Origin: Streptomyces sp. Edi2
GTDB taxonomy: Bacteria > Actinomycetota > Actinomycetes > Streptomycetales > Streptomycetaceae
DNA length: 64,000 nt
Assembly (NCBI RefSeq): GCF_040253635.1
Contig: NZ_JBEJGX010000003.1
Location: 3,286,001 to 3,350,000 of the forward strand
Direction: 5' to 3'
The notes beneath the pieces were generated by a model. It was not told the origin of the DNA. It saw only the letters and a list, made by a program, of their open reading frames with translations, and did no database searches. The position numbers were made by a program, and so were the translations under genes. This document shows, one piece after another, positions 51,735 through 59,802 of this stretch; within the stretch, counting starts at the first letter, position 1, and the number at the start of each line of letters is the position of its first letter.

Positions 51735-53084
51735 ATGACCGTCTCTACTGACGACGTACTGCTTGTCCACGGCGGCACCCCGCTCGAGGGCGAGATCCGG
51801 GTTCGCGGCGCGAAGAACCTTGTGCCGAAGGCCATGGTCGCCGCCCTCCTCGGCAGCGGCCCCAGCCGGCTGCGCAACGTGCCCGATATTCGCGACGTAC
51901 GTGTGGTGCGCGGGCTGCTGCAGCTGCACGGCGTCACGGTGCGCCCCGGTGACGAGCCGGGCGAGCTGATCCTCGATCCGTCCCACGTGGAGAGCGCCAA
52001 CGTCGCGGACATCGATGCGCACGCGGGCTCCTCGCGGATCCCGATCCTGTTCTGCGGCCCGCTGCTGCACCGTCTGGGCCACGCCTTCATCCCCGGCCTG
52101 GGCGGCTGCGACATCGGCGGCCGGCCGGTCGACTTCCACTTCGACGTGCTGCGCCAGTTCGGCGCGACGATCGAGAAGCGCGCCGACGGGCAGTACCTGG
52201 AGGCCCCGCAGCGGCTGCGCGGCACGAAGATCCGGCTGCCGTACCCGTCGGTCGGCTCGACCGAGCAGGTGCTGCTGACGGCCGTCCTGGCCGAGGGCGT
52301 CACCGAGCTGTCGAACGCCGCCGTGGAGCCGGAGATCGAAGACCTCATCTGCGTCCTGCAGAAGATGGGCGCGATCATCTCCATGGACACCGACCGGACG
52401 ATCCGGATCACCGGTGTCGACAGCCTCGGCGGTTACACCCACCGCGCCCTCCCGGACCGTCTGGAGGCGGCTTCCTGGGCGTCCGCGGCGCTGGCCACCG
52501 AGGGCAACATCTACGTCCGCGGCGCGCAGCAGCGGTCGATGATGACCTTCCTCAACACCTTCCGCAGGGTCGGCGGCGCCTTCGAGATCGAGGACGAGGG
52601 CATCCGCTTCTGGCACCCGGGCGGCCTGCTCAACGCCATCGCCCTGGAGACCGACGTCCACCCCGGTTTCCAGACCGACTGGCAGCAGCCGCTGGTCGTC
52701 GCGCTGACCCAGGCGTCGGGCCTGTCGATCGTGCACGAGACGGTCTACGAGTCCCGGCTCGGCTTCACCTCCGCGCTCAACCAGATGGGCGCGCACATCC
52801 AGCTCTACCGGGAGTGCCTGGGCGGCAGCGCCTGCCGCTTCGGGCAGCGCAACTTCCTGCACTCCGCGGTCGTTTCGGGACCGACCAAGCTGCAGGGCTC
52901 CGACCTGGTCATCCCCGACCTGCGCGGCGGCTTCTCGTACCTGATCGCGGCGCTGGCGGCGCAGGGCACCTCCCGAGTGCACGGCATCGACCTGATCAAC
53001 CGCGGCTACGAGAACTTCATGGAGAAACTCGTCGAACTGGGCGCCGACGTCGAACTGCCGAACGGCGCCCTGCCCGTCAACTGA
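51735..53084 (+). CDS. murA: UDP-N-acetylglucosamine 1-carboxyvinyltransferase
   Basis: First committed step of peptidoglycan synthesis: transfers enolpyruvate from PEP to UDP-GlcNAc in the cytoplasm. The 449 residues have the EPSP-synthase-like fold: RVRGAKNLVPKAMVAALLGS (the usual Lys-Asn pair is present), GGCDIGGRPVDFHFD with the active-site Cys at residue 125, and LPDRLEAASW, LNQMGAHI and DLRGGFSYLIAAL. Cys rather than Asp at this position predicts fosfomycin sensitivity by family knowledge. ATG 51735 starts MTVSTDDVLLVHGG. A perfect hairpin terminator follows. Confidence 0.96.
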   Translation: MTVSTDDVLLVHGGTPLEGEIRVRGAKNLVPKAMVAALLGSGPSRLRNVPDIRDVRVVRGLLQLHGVTVRPGDEPGELILDPSHVESANVADIDAHAGSSRIPILFCGPLLHRLGHAFIPGLGGCDIGGRPVDFHFDVLRQFGATIEKRADGQYLEAPQRLRGTKIRLPYPSVGSTEQVLLTAVLAEGVTELSNAAVEPEIEDLICVLQKMGAIISMDTDRTIRITGVDSLGGYTHRALPDRLEAASWASAALATEGNIYVRGAQQRSMMTFLNTFRRVGGAFEIEDEGIRFWHPGGLLNAIALETDVHPGFQTDWQQPLVVALTQASGLSIVHETVYESRLGFTSALNQMGAHIQLYRECLGGSACRFGQRNFLHSAVVSGPTKLQGSDLVIPDLRGGFSYLIAALAAQGTSRVHGIDLINRGYENFMEKLVELGADVELPNGALPVN

Positions 53085-53164
53085 GGCCGGAGCACTGCCG
53101 GGCCGGGTGAACGGCGCACAGCCGACCGTGCGCAGGGTGAACGGCGCCCTGCCGGCCGGGCACC

Positions 53165-53191
53165 GGGGGAGCGGCTTTCCGCCGCTCCCCC
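53165..53191 (+). terminator. murA terminator
   Basis: GGGGGAGCGGC and GCCGCTCCCCC pair perfectly (11 bp) around TTTCC, 80 bp after the stop. Between stop and hairpin, copies of the murA 3' string GAACGGCGCCCTGCC recur (53139-53153; partial at 53108). Confidence 0.8.
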
Positions 53192-53204
53192 CGCCCCCGC
53201 AGGA

Positions 53205-53241
53205 GCTGAGCGGGACTCCCCCCGGTGAAGCCCCGCTCAGC
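53205..53241 (-). terminator. Terminator overlapping the end of the ABC operon
   Basis: GCTGAGCGGG and CCCGCTCAGC (10 bp) enclose a 17-nt loop; the right arm contains the stop of the minus-strand ATPase gene. Confidence 0.6.
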
Positions 53242-54292
53242 AGTCCGTCACCAGCACCGGCTTCTCGTGCGGTGTGACCGTGCACCGTGCGCCCGGTGTC
53301 AGCTCGCCGGCCTCCCAGCTGGGCACGTCGGCCTTGAGCTGGACGCCGGTCTCGGTGGTCAGGTGCAGACGGGTGGTGGCGCCGAGGAAGGTCGCCACCC
53401 GTACGGTCGCGGACATCCCCTCCGCGCCCGCGTCCGTACGGATGGCGAGGCCTTCCGGCCGCAGCAGTACCTCGACCGCACGGCCCTCACTGCCGCGCGG
53501 CGCCGCCCCGTGGACCGGCAGGCGGCGGCCGAACAGCTCCACCACCCCGCCGTCCCTGACGGTGCCGGGCAGGCGGTTCATGGTGCCGACGAACTCCGCG
53601 ACGAACGGGGTCGCCGGGCGCTCGTACAACTCGGCGGGCGCGGCGCACTGTTCGAGCCGCCCGCCCTGCATCACGGCGACGCGGTCGGCCATCGACAGCG
53701 CCTCTTCCTGGTCGTGGGTGACGAAGACGGTGGTGATGCCGAGTTCGAGCTGGATGCGGCGGATCTCCTCGCGCAGGCTGAGCCGCACCTTGGCGTCGAG
53801 CGCGGACAGCGGCTCGTCCAGGAGCAGCACGCGCGGGCGGACGGCGAGCGCGCGGGCCAGTGCGACGCGCTGCTGCTGGCCGCCGGAGAGCTGGTGCGGA
53901 TAGTGGTCCTCCCGGCCGGGCAGACCGACCAGCTCCAGCAACTCCGCCGCGCGGGCGGTGCGTTCGGCGGCGGCGGAGCCCCGCACCCGCAGGCCGTAGC
54001 CGATGTTCTGGGCGGCCGTCATGTTGGGGAAGAGGCTGTAGGACTGGAAGACCATGCCGATGCCGCGGCGGTGCGCGGGGACCTGGGTGACGTCCTGGCC
54101 GTCCATGGTGAGCTCGCCGCCGTCGGCGGTCTCGAAGCCGGCGATGATGCGCAGCGCGGTGGTCTTGCCGCAGCCGGACGGACCGAGCAGGGCGACCATC
54201 TCGCCCAGCGCGATCTCCAGGTCGAGGCCGTCCAGCGCGGTGGTCGCGCCGAAGCTCCGGCGCAGCCCCTTGAGGTGTACGGGTACGGTCAT
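53237..54292 (-). CDS. ABC transporter ATPase (2-aminoethylphosphonate/Fe3+/spermidine type)
   Basis: A 351-residue importer ATPase. Walker A is LGPSGCGKTTALRIIAGF, the signature LSGGQQQRVALARAL, Walker B VLLLDEPLSALD, and the switch VFVTHDQEEAL. After residue 240 the TOBE domain is visible (EVLLRPEGLAIR, VATFLGATTRLHL). It couples to two permeases encoded just upstream. ATG 54292 overlaps the stop of the preceding permease frame region (TCAT arrangement), so translation is coupled. The substrate is inferred only from the family: phosphonate, iron or polyamine. Confidence 0.94.
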   Translation of the reverse strand: MTVPVHLKGLRRSFGATTALDGLDLEIALGEMVALLGPSGCGKTTALRIIAGFETADGGELTMDGQDVTQVPAHRRGIGMVFQSYSLFPNMTAAQNIGYGLRVRGSAAAERTARAAELLELVGLPGREDHYPHQLSGGQQQRVALARALAVRPRVLLLDEPLSALDAKVRLSLREEIRRIQLELGITTVFVTHDQEEALSMADRVAVMQGGRLEQCAAPAELYERPATPFVAEFVGTMNRLPGTVRDGGVVELFGRRLPVHGAAPRGSEGRAVEVLLRPEGLAIRTDAGAEGMSATVRVATFLGATTRLHLTTETGVQLKADVPSWEAGELTPGARCTVTPHEKPVLVTDC

Positions 54293-55197
54293 GACGTCGT
54301 CCTTTGCCGGCGGGTACGGCGGGTCCGGCCGCCCGCCAAGAAGGTGAGCAGAAGCAGCAGGCCCCAGGTGAGGAAGAGGCTCAGCATGGCGGCGGCACCG
54401 GCGAGTTCGGCCTCCTCGTTGCCGACCTCCACCATCCACACGGCGAACGGCCGGTAGCCGAGCACGGAGGCGACGGTGTACTCGCCGAGCACCATGGCCA
54501 GGCTGAGCACCGCGCCGCTGACGACGGCGGGCCGCAGGTTGGGCACGACCACCCGGCCCAGCGTGGTCAGCCGTCCGGCGCCCAGGCTGCGGGAGGCCTC
54601 GACCAGCGTCTTGAGGTCGACGGCGCGCAGTCCGGCGTCCAGCGAGCGGTAGAGGAACGGCAGCGACATGACGGTGTAGAGCAGGACGAGGACGAGCGGG
54701 AAGTTCTCGTCCTGGATGACCATCAGGGTCTGGTAGAAGGGCGTCCGCGCCAGGTCCGGTGCCCACGACAGCACCGTGTTGACCCCGGCGACCAGCGCGA
54801 TCGGCGGGACGACCAGCGGCGTCATGCACAGGATCTCGACGAGCGGGCGCAGCCGGGGCAGCCGGAGGTGGACGACGACCATGGCGGGGACGACCAGCAG
54901 CAGGCCCAGCGCGACGGTGGCCAGCCCCAGTTCGACGGAGAGCAGCAGGCTGCCCAGCATGTCGCCGGAGACCAGATGGCCGGTGTAGACGTCGAGGGAG
55001 AAGCCCTTGACGGGGTCGTCGACGGTGAACCAGAGGGAGGCGGCGACCGGGAGGGCGAAGTAGAGGAACGCCAGGAGGAGGACGGCGAGGCGTCCGTAGG
55101 GGCGGCGGCCGCGGGCGGGGGGTGCGGGGCGCGGCTCGGGGGCGCGGTCCGAGGGCGGCGCCACGGGCGGCTGCGCGGCGGTGGTCATCCCAGCCAT
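54289..55197 (-). CDS. ABC transporter permease (second)
   Basis: A 302-residue membrane protein with about six spans. It has the EAA loop EASRSLGAGRLTTLGRVVVP and ends in a long Arg-rich tail (GGRTRRTRRQRTTS). ATG 55197 is preceded by AGGAGCGC; an ATG at 55188 is also possible and would overlap the upstream permease stop (ATGA). Its own stop overlaps the ATPase start by 4 bp. A Pro/Arg-rich N-terminal lead precedes the first span. It works with the other permease as a heterodimeric channel. Confidence 0.92.
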   Translation of the reverse strand: MAGMTTAAQPPVAPPSDRAPEPRPAPPARGRRPYGRLAVLLLAFLYFALPVAASLWFTVDDPVKGFSLDVYTGHLVSGDMLGSLLLSVELGLATVALGLLLVVPAMVVVHLRLPRLRPLVEILCMTPLVVPPIALVAGVNTVLSWAPDLARTPFYQTLMVIQDENFPLVLVLLYTVMSLPFLYRSLDAGLRAVDLKTLVEASRSLGAGRLTTLGRVVVPNLRPAVVSGAVLSLAMVLGEYTVASVLGYRPFAVWMVEVGNEEAELAGAAAMLSLFLTWGLLLLLTFLAGGRTRRTRRQRTTS

Positions 55198-56075
55198 CGG
55201 GCGCTCCTGCGCTGCAGCGGTATCTGCACGGCCATCACCAGCAGCGCGATGACGACCATGTTGAGGCTCATGGCGAGGGCCAGGTTCTCCTGGCCGGCCA
55301 GGACGTTTCCGGCCAGTGCGTTGGAGATCTGCACGGTGATCAGCGGCACCGAGCTGCCGACCATGACGGCGGCGGTGGCGTGCGAGGCGAAGGCGGTGCC
55401 GAAGAGCAGCACCGCGCCGCCGAGCAGCGAGGGCAGCAGGACGGGGAGGCCGATGTGCCGCCAGAACTGGCCGCGGGTGGCGCCGCAGGAGGCGGCGGCC
55501 TCCCGCCACTGGGTGCGCAGCCCGTCGAGCGCGGGCAGCACGGTCACCACCATCAGCGGGATCATGAAGTACAGGTAGGCCAGGACCAGTCCGGCGGTGG
55601 TGTAGAGGCTGAACCCGGTGTCGCCGAGGGAGAGCAGCCGGGTGAGGGTGCCGGTGGTGCCGAGGGTCGCGACGAAGGCGAACGCGAGCGGGGCGCCGGA
55701 GAAGTTGGCGAGCACCCCGCAGGCGGCGACCACGGCGCGGCGCAGGGCGGGGCGCCGGGAGGCCACGACGGCCTGCGCGATGAGGGTGCCGCAGAGCGTC
55801 GCCAGCAGGGCACAGATCAAGGAGAGCTGGACGCTGCCGCCGAGGCCGGTGGCGTAGATGCCCTTGAGCGACTGGCGGACGTTGTCGAGGGTGGCGTGAC
55901 TGTGTCCGGTGGCCGGGTCGGTGGCGGTGAAGGCCCCGTACACCAGGGCGCCGGCCGGCAGGCCGAAGCACAGCGCGAGGAAGACGAAGAAGGGCAGGAC
56001 GGCCGGCCAGTGCAGGCGGCGGGCGGTGCGGCGGCGGCCGGGCGGGCCGGCGTCCGTCGCGGGTCGGTCACTCAT
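55185..56075 (-). CDS. ABC transporter permease (first)
   Basis: A 296-residue membrane protein with about six spans and the EAA motif REAAASCGATRGQFWRHIGLP. The N-terminus is cytoplasmic and basic (GRRRTARRLH), then PAVLPFFVFLALCFGLPAGALV. It matches the 2-aminoethylphosphonate/iron permease class. Its stop lies inside the next permease gene's start region, so the two overlap by 13 bp. It follows the binding-protein gene after a 44-bp gap. Confidence 0.92.
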   Translation of the reverse strand: MSDRPATDAGPPGRRRTARRLHWPAVLPFFVFLALCFGLPAGALVYGAFTATDPATGHSHATLDNVRQSLKGIYATGLGGSVQLSLICALLATLCGTLIAQAVVASRRPALRRAVVAACGVLANFSGAPLAFAFVATLGTTGTLTRLLSLGDTGFSLYTTAGLVLAYLYFMIPLMVVTVLPALDGLRTQWREAAASCGATRGQFWRHIGLPVLLPSLLGGAVLLFGTAFASHATAAVMVGSSVPLITVQISNALAGNVLAGQENLALAMSLNMVVIALLVMAVQIPLQRRSARWLG

Positions 56076-56119
56076 GCGCGGGAGGTCTCCAAGGGGGCGG
56101 GGAGGGGGTGAGTGGGGGG

Positions 56120-57268
56120 TCAGCCGACGGCCTTGCCCCAGCCCTCGTTGATGGCCGCCTTGGCGGCGTCCTCCTGTTCCGGTGTGGGGAACTTCGGGGT
56201 GCCGTGGACCTCGGGGAGGCCTGCTGCGGCCTTCTTGTCGGCGGTGCCGTCCTTCTCCATGCGGTCGAGGAGGGCGGGACGGGAGTAGCCCCGCAGCCAG
56301 ATGTTCTGGCCCTGGGGGCTGTAGAGGAATTCGAGCCACAGCCGGGCGGCGGCGGGGTGCGGGGCGTAGGCGTTGACGCCCTGGTTGTAGTACTGCGAGT
56401 ACGGGCCGTCGGACGGCACGGCGACCTGCCAGTCGACGCCCTTGGCCAGGAGTTCCTTGCGGTAGCCGAGGTTGAGGTAGTCCCAGTCGAGGGAGATCGG
56501 GGTCTCGCCCTTGCGGATGGTGGCCGGTGAGGACTCGACGGGCACGAAGTTGCCGCGCTGCTTGAGCTTCTTGAAGAACGCGAGGCCGGGCCGGACGTCG
56601 CCGAACGAGCCGCCGCTGGCGAGCGCGGCGGCGAAGATCGCGGAGAACGCCGAGGACGACTCCGCCGGGTTGCCGTTGAGCGCGATCTTGTTCCGGTACT
56701 GCGGCTCCAGCAGCTCGGCGAAGGTCTTGGGGCACTTCTTGACGGCCTTGGCGTCGCAGCCGATGGAGATATAGCCGCCGTAGTTGTTGAGGTACGAGCC
56801 GTCGGCCTGTTTCTGCGCGCGGGGGATGTCCCGCCAGCCGGTCACCTTGTAGGGCGCGAGCAGCCGCTTGCCCTGGGCGTTGCGCATGAACGCGGTGCCC
56901 AGGTCGAGGGCGTCGACGGCGCGGTCCTGGCCCCGGCGCTTGTCGGCGGCGCCGAGGGCGAGCTGGCTGGTGCCGCCGGGGTTCTCGTTGTTGACCTCGA
57001 TGCCGTACTTCCGCTCGAAGGTCTTGATCATCTCGCCGTAGTTCGCCCAATCGGGGGCCAGCGCATAGACGTTGAGCCGGCCTTCCTTCCTGGCGGCCTT
57101 GACGAGGGCGTCCATGCCGCCGAGGTCCGCGGCCGAACGGGCGGTGGCCGCCTTGCTGGTGACGGCGGCCGGGGCGTAGCCGCAGCCACCGGTGGCCGTG
57201 GCGGTCACAAGGACCGCGACGCCGCCGGCGAACGCCCGGCGCATACCCGCCGGTCGGGGTGGCTTCAC
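56120..57268 (-). CDS. ABC transporter substrate-binding lipoprotein
   Basis: A 382-residue extracellular binding protein. GTG 57268 (AGGAG 6 nt upstream) gives a lead MKPPRPAGMRRAFAGGVAVL and the lipobox TGGC (about residue 29). The mature part is of the type-2 periplasmic fold used by iron, putrescine and 2-aminoethylphosphonate binders: GMDALVKAARKEGRLNVYAL, ENPGGTSQLALGAAD, ETPISLDWDYLNLG and YNQGVNAYAPHPAAARLWLEF. The PhnSTUV-like order (binding protein, two permeases, ATPase) with a divergent UTRA regulator recalls the phosphonate system; PhnW/PhnX enzymes are not here. Confidence 0.9.
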   Translation of the reverse strand: MKPPRPAGMRRAFAGGVAVLVTATATGGCGYAPAAVTSKAATARSAADLGGMDALVKAARKEGRLNVYALAPDWANYGEMIKTFERKYGIEVNNENPGGTSQLALGAADKRRGQDRAVDALDLGTAFMRNAQGKRLLAPYKVTGWRDIPRAQKQADGSYLNNYGGYISIGCDAKAVKKCPKTFAELLEPQYRNKIALNGNPAESSSAFSAIFAAALASGGSFGDVRPGLAFFKKLKQRGNFVPVESSPATIRKGETPISLDWDYLNLGYRKELLAKGVDWQVAVPSDGPYSQYYNQGVNAYAPHPAAARLWLEFLYSPQGQNIWLRGYSRPALLDRMEKDGTADKKAAAGLPEVHGTPKFPTPEQEDAAKAAINEGWGKAVG

Positions 57269-57560
57269 TGGTTACTCCTGGCTCTTTGGCCCTCCACCTG
57301 TATGGACAAGCCGCCGTCTAGTAAGCCCCGTCAAAATAACCGGAAGATGAACCCCAGACCAACCCCCTGGAGCAGAAAAACCGCAGGTCATAAGCGTTAT
57401 AATGGAAAAGGTTTAGAGCTTGGCGCAGCGGTTAGACGCATACCCCGTGGCTACGTGGACATCTACATCTGTGCACAGCTGACCCGATCGTTCCGGCCCT
57501 GTCCGCAGGGCCAGGAGCCGTCCTGCCAGCCACCTCACCACCAGGCCGCGAGGAGTCCCC
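57269..57560. promoter_or_regulatory. Divergent promoter region of the ABC operon and GntR gene
   Basis: 292 bp with a local AT-rich island (57330-57415). A perfect -10 hexamer TATAAT lies at 57398-57403 on the plus strand, about 160 bp before the GntR start. The GntR regulator probably binds here; no palindrome is clear enough to name. Confidence 0.5.
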
Positions 57561-58301
57561 TTGACCCGACGCCACCAGCAGATCGCCGAGGCGCTGCGCC
57601 GGGAGATCACCGACGGGCGGCTCCCCGTCGGCAGCGCACTGCCCCCGGAGACCGAACTCGCCGCCACCCACGGCGTCTCGCGCGGCACGGTCCGCCAGGC
57701 GCTCGCCGCGCTGCTCTCCGAAGGCATGATCGGCTCCCGCCAGGGCGCCCGGCACCTCGTCCTGAGCACCGCGCCCAGCCAGAGCTTCACCGAGCTGCGC
57801 AGCTTCGCCCAGTGGGCGCACGCGGGCGGCCACACCCCCGGCGGCCGGGTCCGCGAGAGCGTCCGCGGCACGGCCGGCGCCGAGGAGGCCGCGCTGCTGC
57901 AACTGGCCCCCGGCGACGAGGTGCTGCGGGTGCTGCGGCTGCGGACCCTGGACGGCGAGGCGGTGTTGCTGGAGCGAACGGTCTACGCGGGCTGGATCGC
58001 CGGTGCGGTCGAGGAGCTGCCCGACGGCTGCGAGTCGGTCACCCAGGCACTCCTGGACTCCCGCGGGCTGGTGTTCGCCCACGGTGAGCACCACTTGGAC
58101 GCCCTGGCGGCCGGCACCGTGGACGCCCGGGAGTTGCGGGTGCGACGGGGCAGCCCGCTGCTGCGCGTGCGCCGCACCACGACCACCGCGGAGGGCCGCC
58201 CCGTCGAGACCTCCGACGACCGCTACCGCCCCGGCGCGGTGGTCTTCACCGTCCGCAACTCCACCCAGGCCAACCCGCTGGCCCGCACCCCGGCCGACTG
58301 A
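57561..58301 (+). CDS. GntR-family regulator, HutC/UTRA type
   Basis: A 246-residue repressor-type protein. The winged helix-turn-helix is ALRREITDGRLPVGSALPPE, then THGVSRGTVRQALAALLSEG. The C-terminal UTRA ligand domain has VLRVLRLRTLDGEAVLLERT and PLLRVRRTTTTAEGRPVETSDDRY (split at TTTTAEG). It starts at TTG 57561, with GAGGAG upstream. It is divergent from the importer, which it probably represses until the substrate or its phosphorylated form binds. A HAD phosphatase gene follows 108 bp later. Confidence 0.92.
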   Translation: MTRRHQQIAEALRREITDGRLPVGSALPPETELAATHGVSRGTVRQALAALLSEGMIGSRQGARHLVLSTAPSQSFTELRSFAQWAHAGGHTPGGRVRESVRGTAGAEEAALLQLAPGDEVLRVLRLRTLDGEAVLLERTVYAGWIAGAVEELPDGCESVTQALLDSRGLVFAHGEHHLDALAAGTVDARELRVRRGSPLLRVRRTTTTAEGRPVETSDDRYRPGAVVFTVRNSTQANPLARTPAD

Positions 58302-58409
58302 CGCCGGGCGCCGCCGCCTGCCCCGGGCGCCACCGCGCCGCCGCGCCGCCGGCCTCCCGCCCCCACGCCTGACTCCTCACGCCCTCTCCAGCGAACTGCG
58401 AGCCCGCCC

Positions 58410-59087
58410 ATGCCCGTGATCCCCCCGCCCGCCCCCACGCTCCCCGCGGCCCTGCTGTGCGACATGGACGGCACCCTCGTCGACACCGAGCACCAGTGGC
58501 TGGACGCGGTGGCCGGATTCCTGCGGGAGCAGGGCCTCGCGGCCACCGACGAGGTGCTGGCGGACTTCGCCGGGGCCCCGGTGGACGACGCCGCCCGGCG
58601 CCTGGTGCGCGCGTACGGGGTGCGCTGCGACGTCACCCGGACGGCCGCCCGGCTGGACCGGGACTTCACCGCCCGGGTCGCGGCCGGTGTCACCGTCCAG
58701 CCCGGTGCGCTGCGGCTGCTGGACCGGGCGCGGGCCCTGGGCATCCCGGCCGCCCTGGTCACCGCCTCCGAACGACATGTCGCCGATCTGGTGCTGCGCA
58801 CCCTCGGCGCGCACCGCTTCGCCCTGTCGGTCACCTCGGGCGAGGCGCCGCGCGGCAAGCCGCACCCCGACCCCTATCTGGCCGCCGCGGCCGGTCTCGG
58901 CGTCGACCCGGCCGACTGCCTGGCCGTCGAGGACACCCCCACGGGCGCCTCGGCGGCGCTGGCGGCGGGCTGCCGGCTGCTGGCCGTACCGAGCGTGCCG
59001 GGCATCGTCCCTGGCCCCCGCACGGCCGTGGTGGCCTCTCTGGCGGACGTGGACCTGGCGGACTTCCCGTTCGCCCGTCCCGCCTGA
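58410..59087 (+). CDS. HAD-superfamily phosphatase / phosphomutase-like
   Basis: A 225-residue hydrolase of the beta-phosphoglucomutase-like group. Motif I is LLCDMDGTLVDTEHQW (nucleophile Asp), motif II ALVTASERH, motif III the Lys in APRGKPHPDPY, motif IV AVEDTPTGASAAL. The helical cap lies between residues 25 and 90. Phosphonatase would carry a Lys in a distinct cap motif, which I do not see, so a C-P cleaving role is not supported. ATG 58410 gives MPVIPPPAPTLP before motif I. It is probably linked to the preceding regulator and importer. Confidence 0.9.
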   Translation: MPVIPPPAPTLPAALLCDMDGTLVDTEHQWLDAVAGFLREQGLAATDEVLADFAGAPVDDAARRLVRAYGVRCDVTRTAARLDRDFTARVAAGVTVQPGALRLLDRARALGIPAALVTASERHVADLVLRTLGAHRFALSVTSGEAPRGKPHPDPYLAAAAGLGVDPADCLAVEDTPTGASAALAAGCRLLAVPSVPGIVPGPRTAVVASLADVDLADFPFARPA

Positions 59088-59160
59088 TCGCGGCGGACAG
59101 CGGCCGCCCCGGACGGGCGCAGCGCCGCTTTCCGGACCGCAACGCCCCCGGGGCATACGG

Positions 59161-59195
59161 AAAGGCGGTCATCCCTGGGAGGGATGACCGCCTTT
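59161..59195. terminator. Perfect bidirectional terminator between HAD gene and HU
   Basis: AAAGGCGGTCATCCC and GGGATGACCGCCTTT pair perfectly (15 bp) around five bases. The A- and T-runs at the ends suit both convergent genes. Confidence 0.9.
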
Positions 59196-59213
59196 GTGCC
59201 GTGCTAGGGGGTG

Positions 59214-59495
59214 TTACTTACCCTTGGCGGCTTCCTTGAGCTTGGAGCCCGCGGAGACCTTCACGCTGTAGCCGGCCGGGATCTGGATCGGGTCGCCGGT
59301 CTGCGGGTTGCGCGCGGTGCGAGCGGCACGGTGGGTGCGCTCGAAGGTCAGGAAGCCGGGGATGGTGACCTTCTCGTCGCCCTTGGCGACGACCTCGCCG
59401 GTCACCTCGGCGAGGGCGGCCAGAACGGCGTCGGCGTCCTTGCGGGTCACCTCGGCGCGATCGGCCAGAGCGGCCACCAGCTCACTGCGGTTCAT
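59214..59495 (-). CDS. hupA: HU-type nucleoid-associated protein
   Basis: A 93-residue DNA-bending dimer. It shows the HU fold from MNRSELVAALADRAEVTRKD to the DNA-binding arm RTHRAARTARNPQTGDPIQIPA and the C-terminal VSAGSKLKEAAKGK. Unlike the second streptomycete HU (HupS), there is no long Lys/Ala-rich tail, so this is the vegetative HupA type. ATG 59495 is clear. The 307 bp upstream (59496-59802) hold its promoter and a hairpin (59672-59695). Confidence 0.95.
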   Translation of the reverse strand: MNRSELVAALADRAEVTRKDADAVLAALAEVTGEVVAKGDEKVTIPGFLTFERTHRAARTARNPQTGDPIQIPAGYSVKVSAGSKLKEAAKGK

Positions 59496-59802
59496 GTTTG
59501 TACTCCCGTGTTCTTCTTGCCAATGAGGCGTGAGATCGAAGCCGATGCTGCCAGGGTCCTCGGACAGTCCCCGGACCCGGGTCTGGTGCCAGACCCTCGC
59601 GCCCGATTACGCATCCTGCCCCCACCTGCGGCGGTAAAGCCAATCCGGCACCCAGGAGGGTCACACGAAAAGCGCCACTGCCTCGTTAGTGGTGACGCTC
59701 CGTATCATTCCCGCTCCGGGCCGGCCCCACAGGGCGGCGGTCGCTTGCTGCCCGCCACCCTATGGGGGCCCCAACGACGGCGTGTCCAGCGACGCGCCGT
59801 AC
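59496..59802. promoter_or_regulatory. 307-bp region upstream of HU
   Basis: It separates the malic enzyme stop from the HU start, both on the minus strand. It includes an imperfect hairpin CGCCACT / AGTGGTG (59672-59695), which may terminate the malic enzyme transcript. There is no gene here. Confidence 0.45.

Noticed and set aside
57410..57445. tRNA-like D-arm sequence (GGCGCAGCGGTTAGACGC) in the GntR upstream region
   Set aside because: No acceptor pairing, anticodon stem or TTCRA T-loop can be completed around it.
58410..59087. Phosphonoacetaldehyde hydrolase (PhnX)
   Set aside because: The HAD core is present but the cap Lys motif of phosphonatase is not seen.
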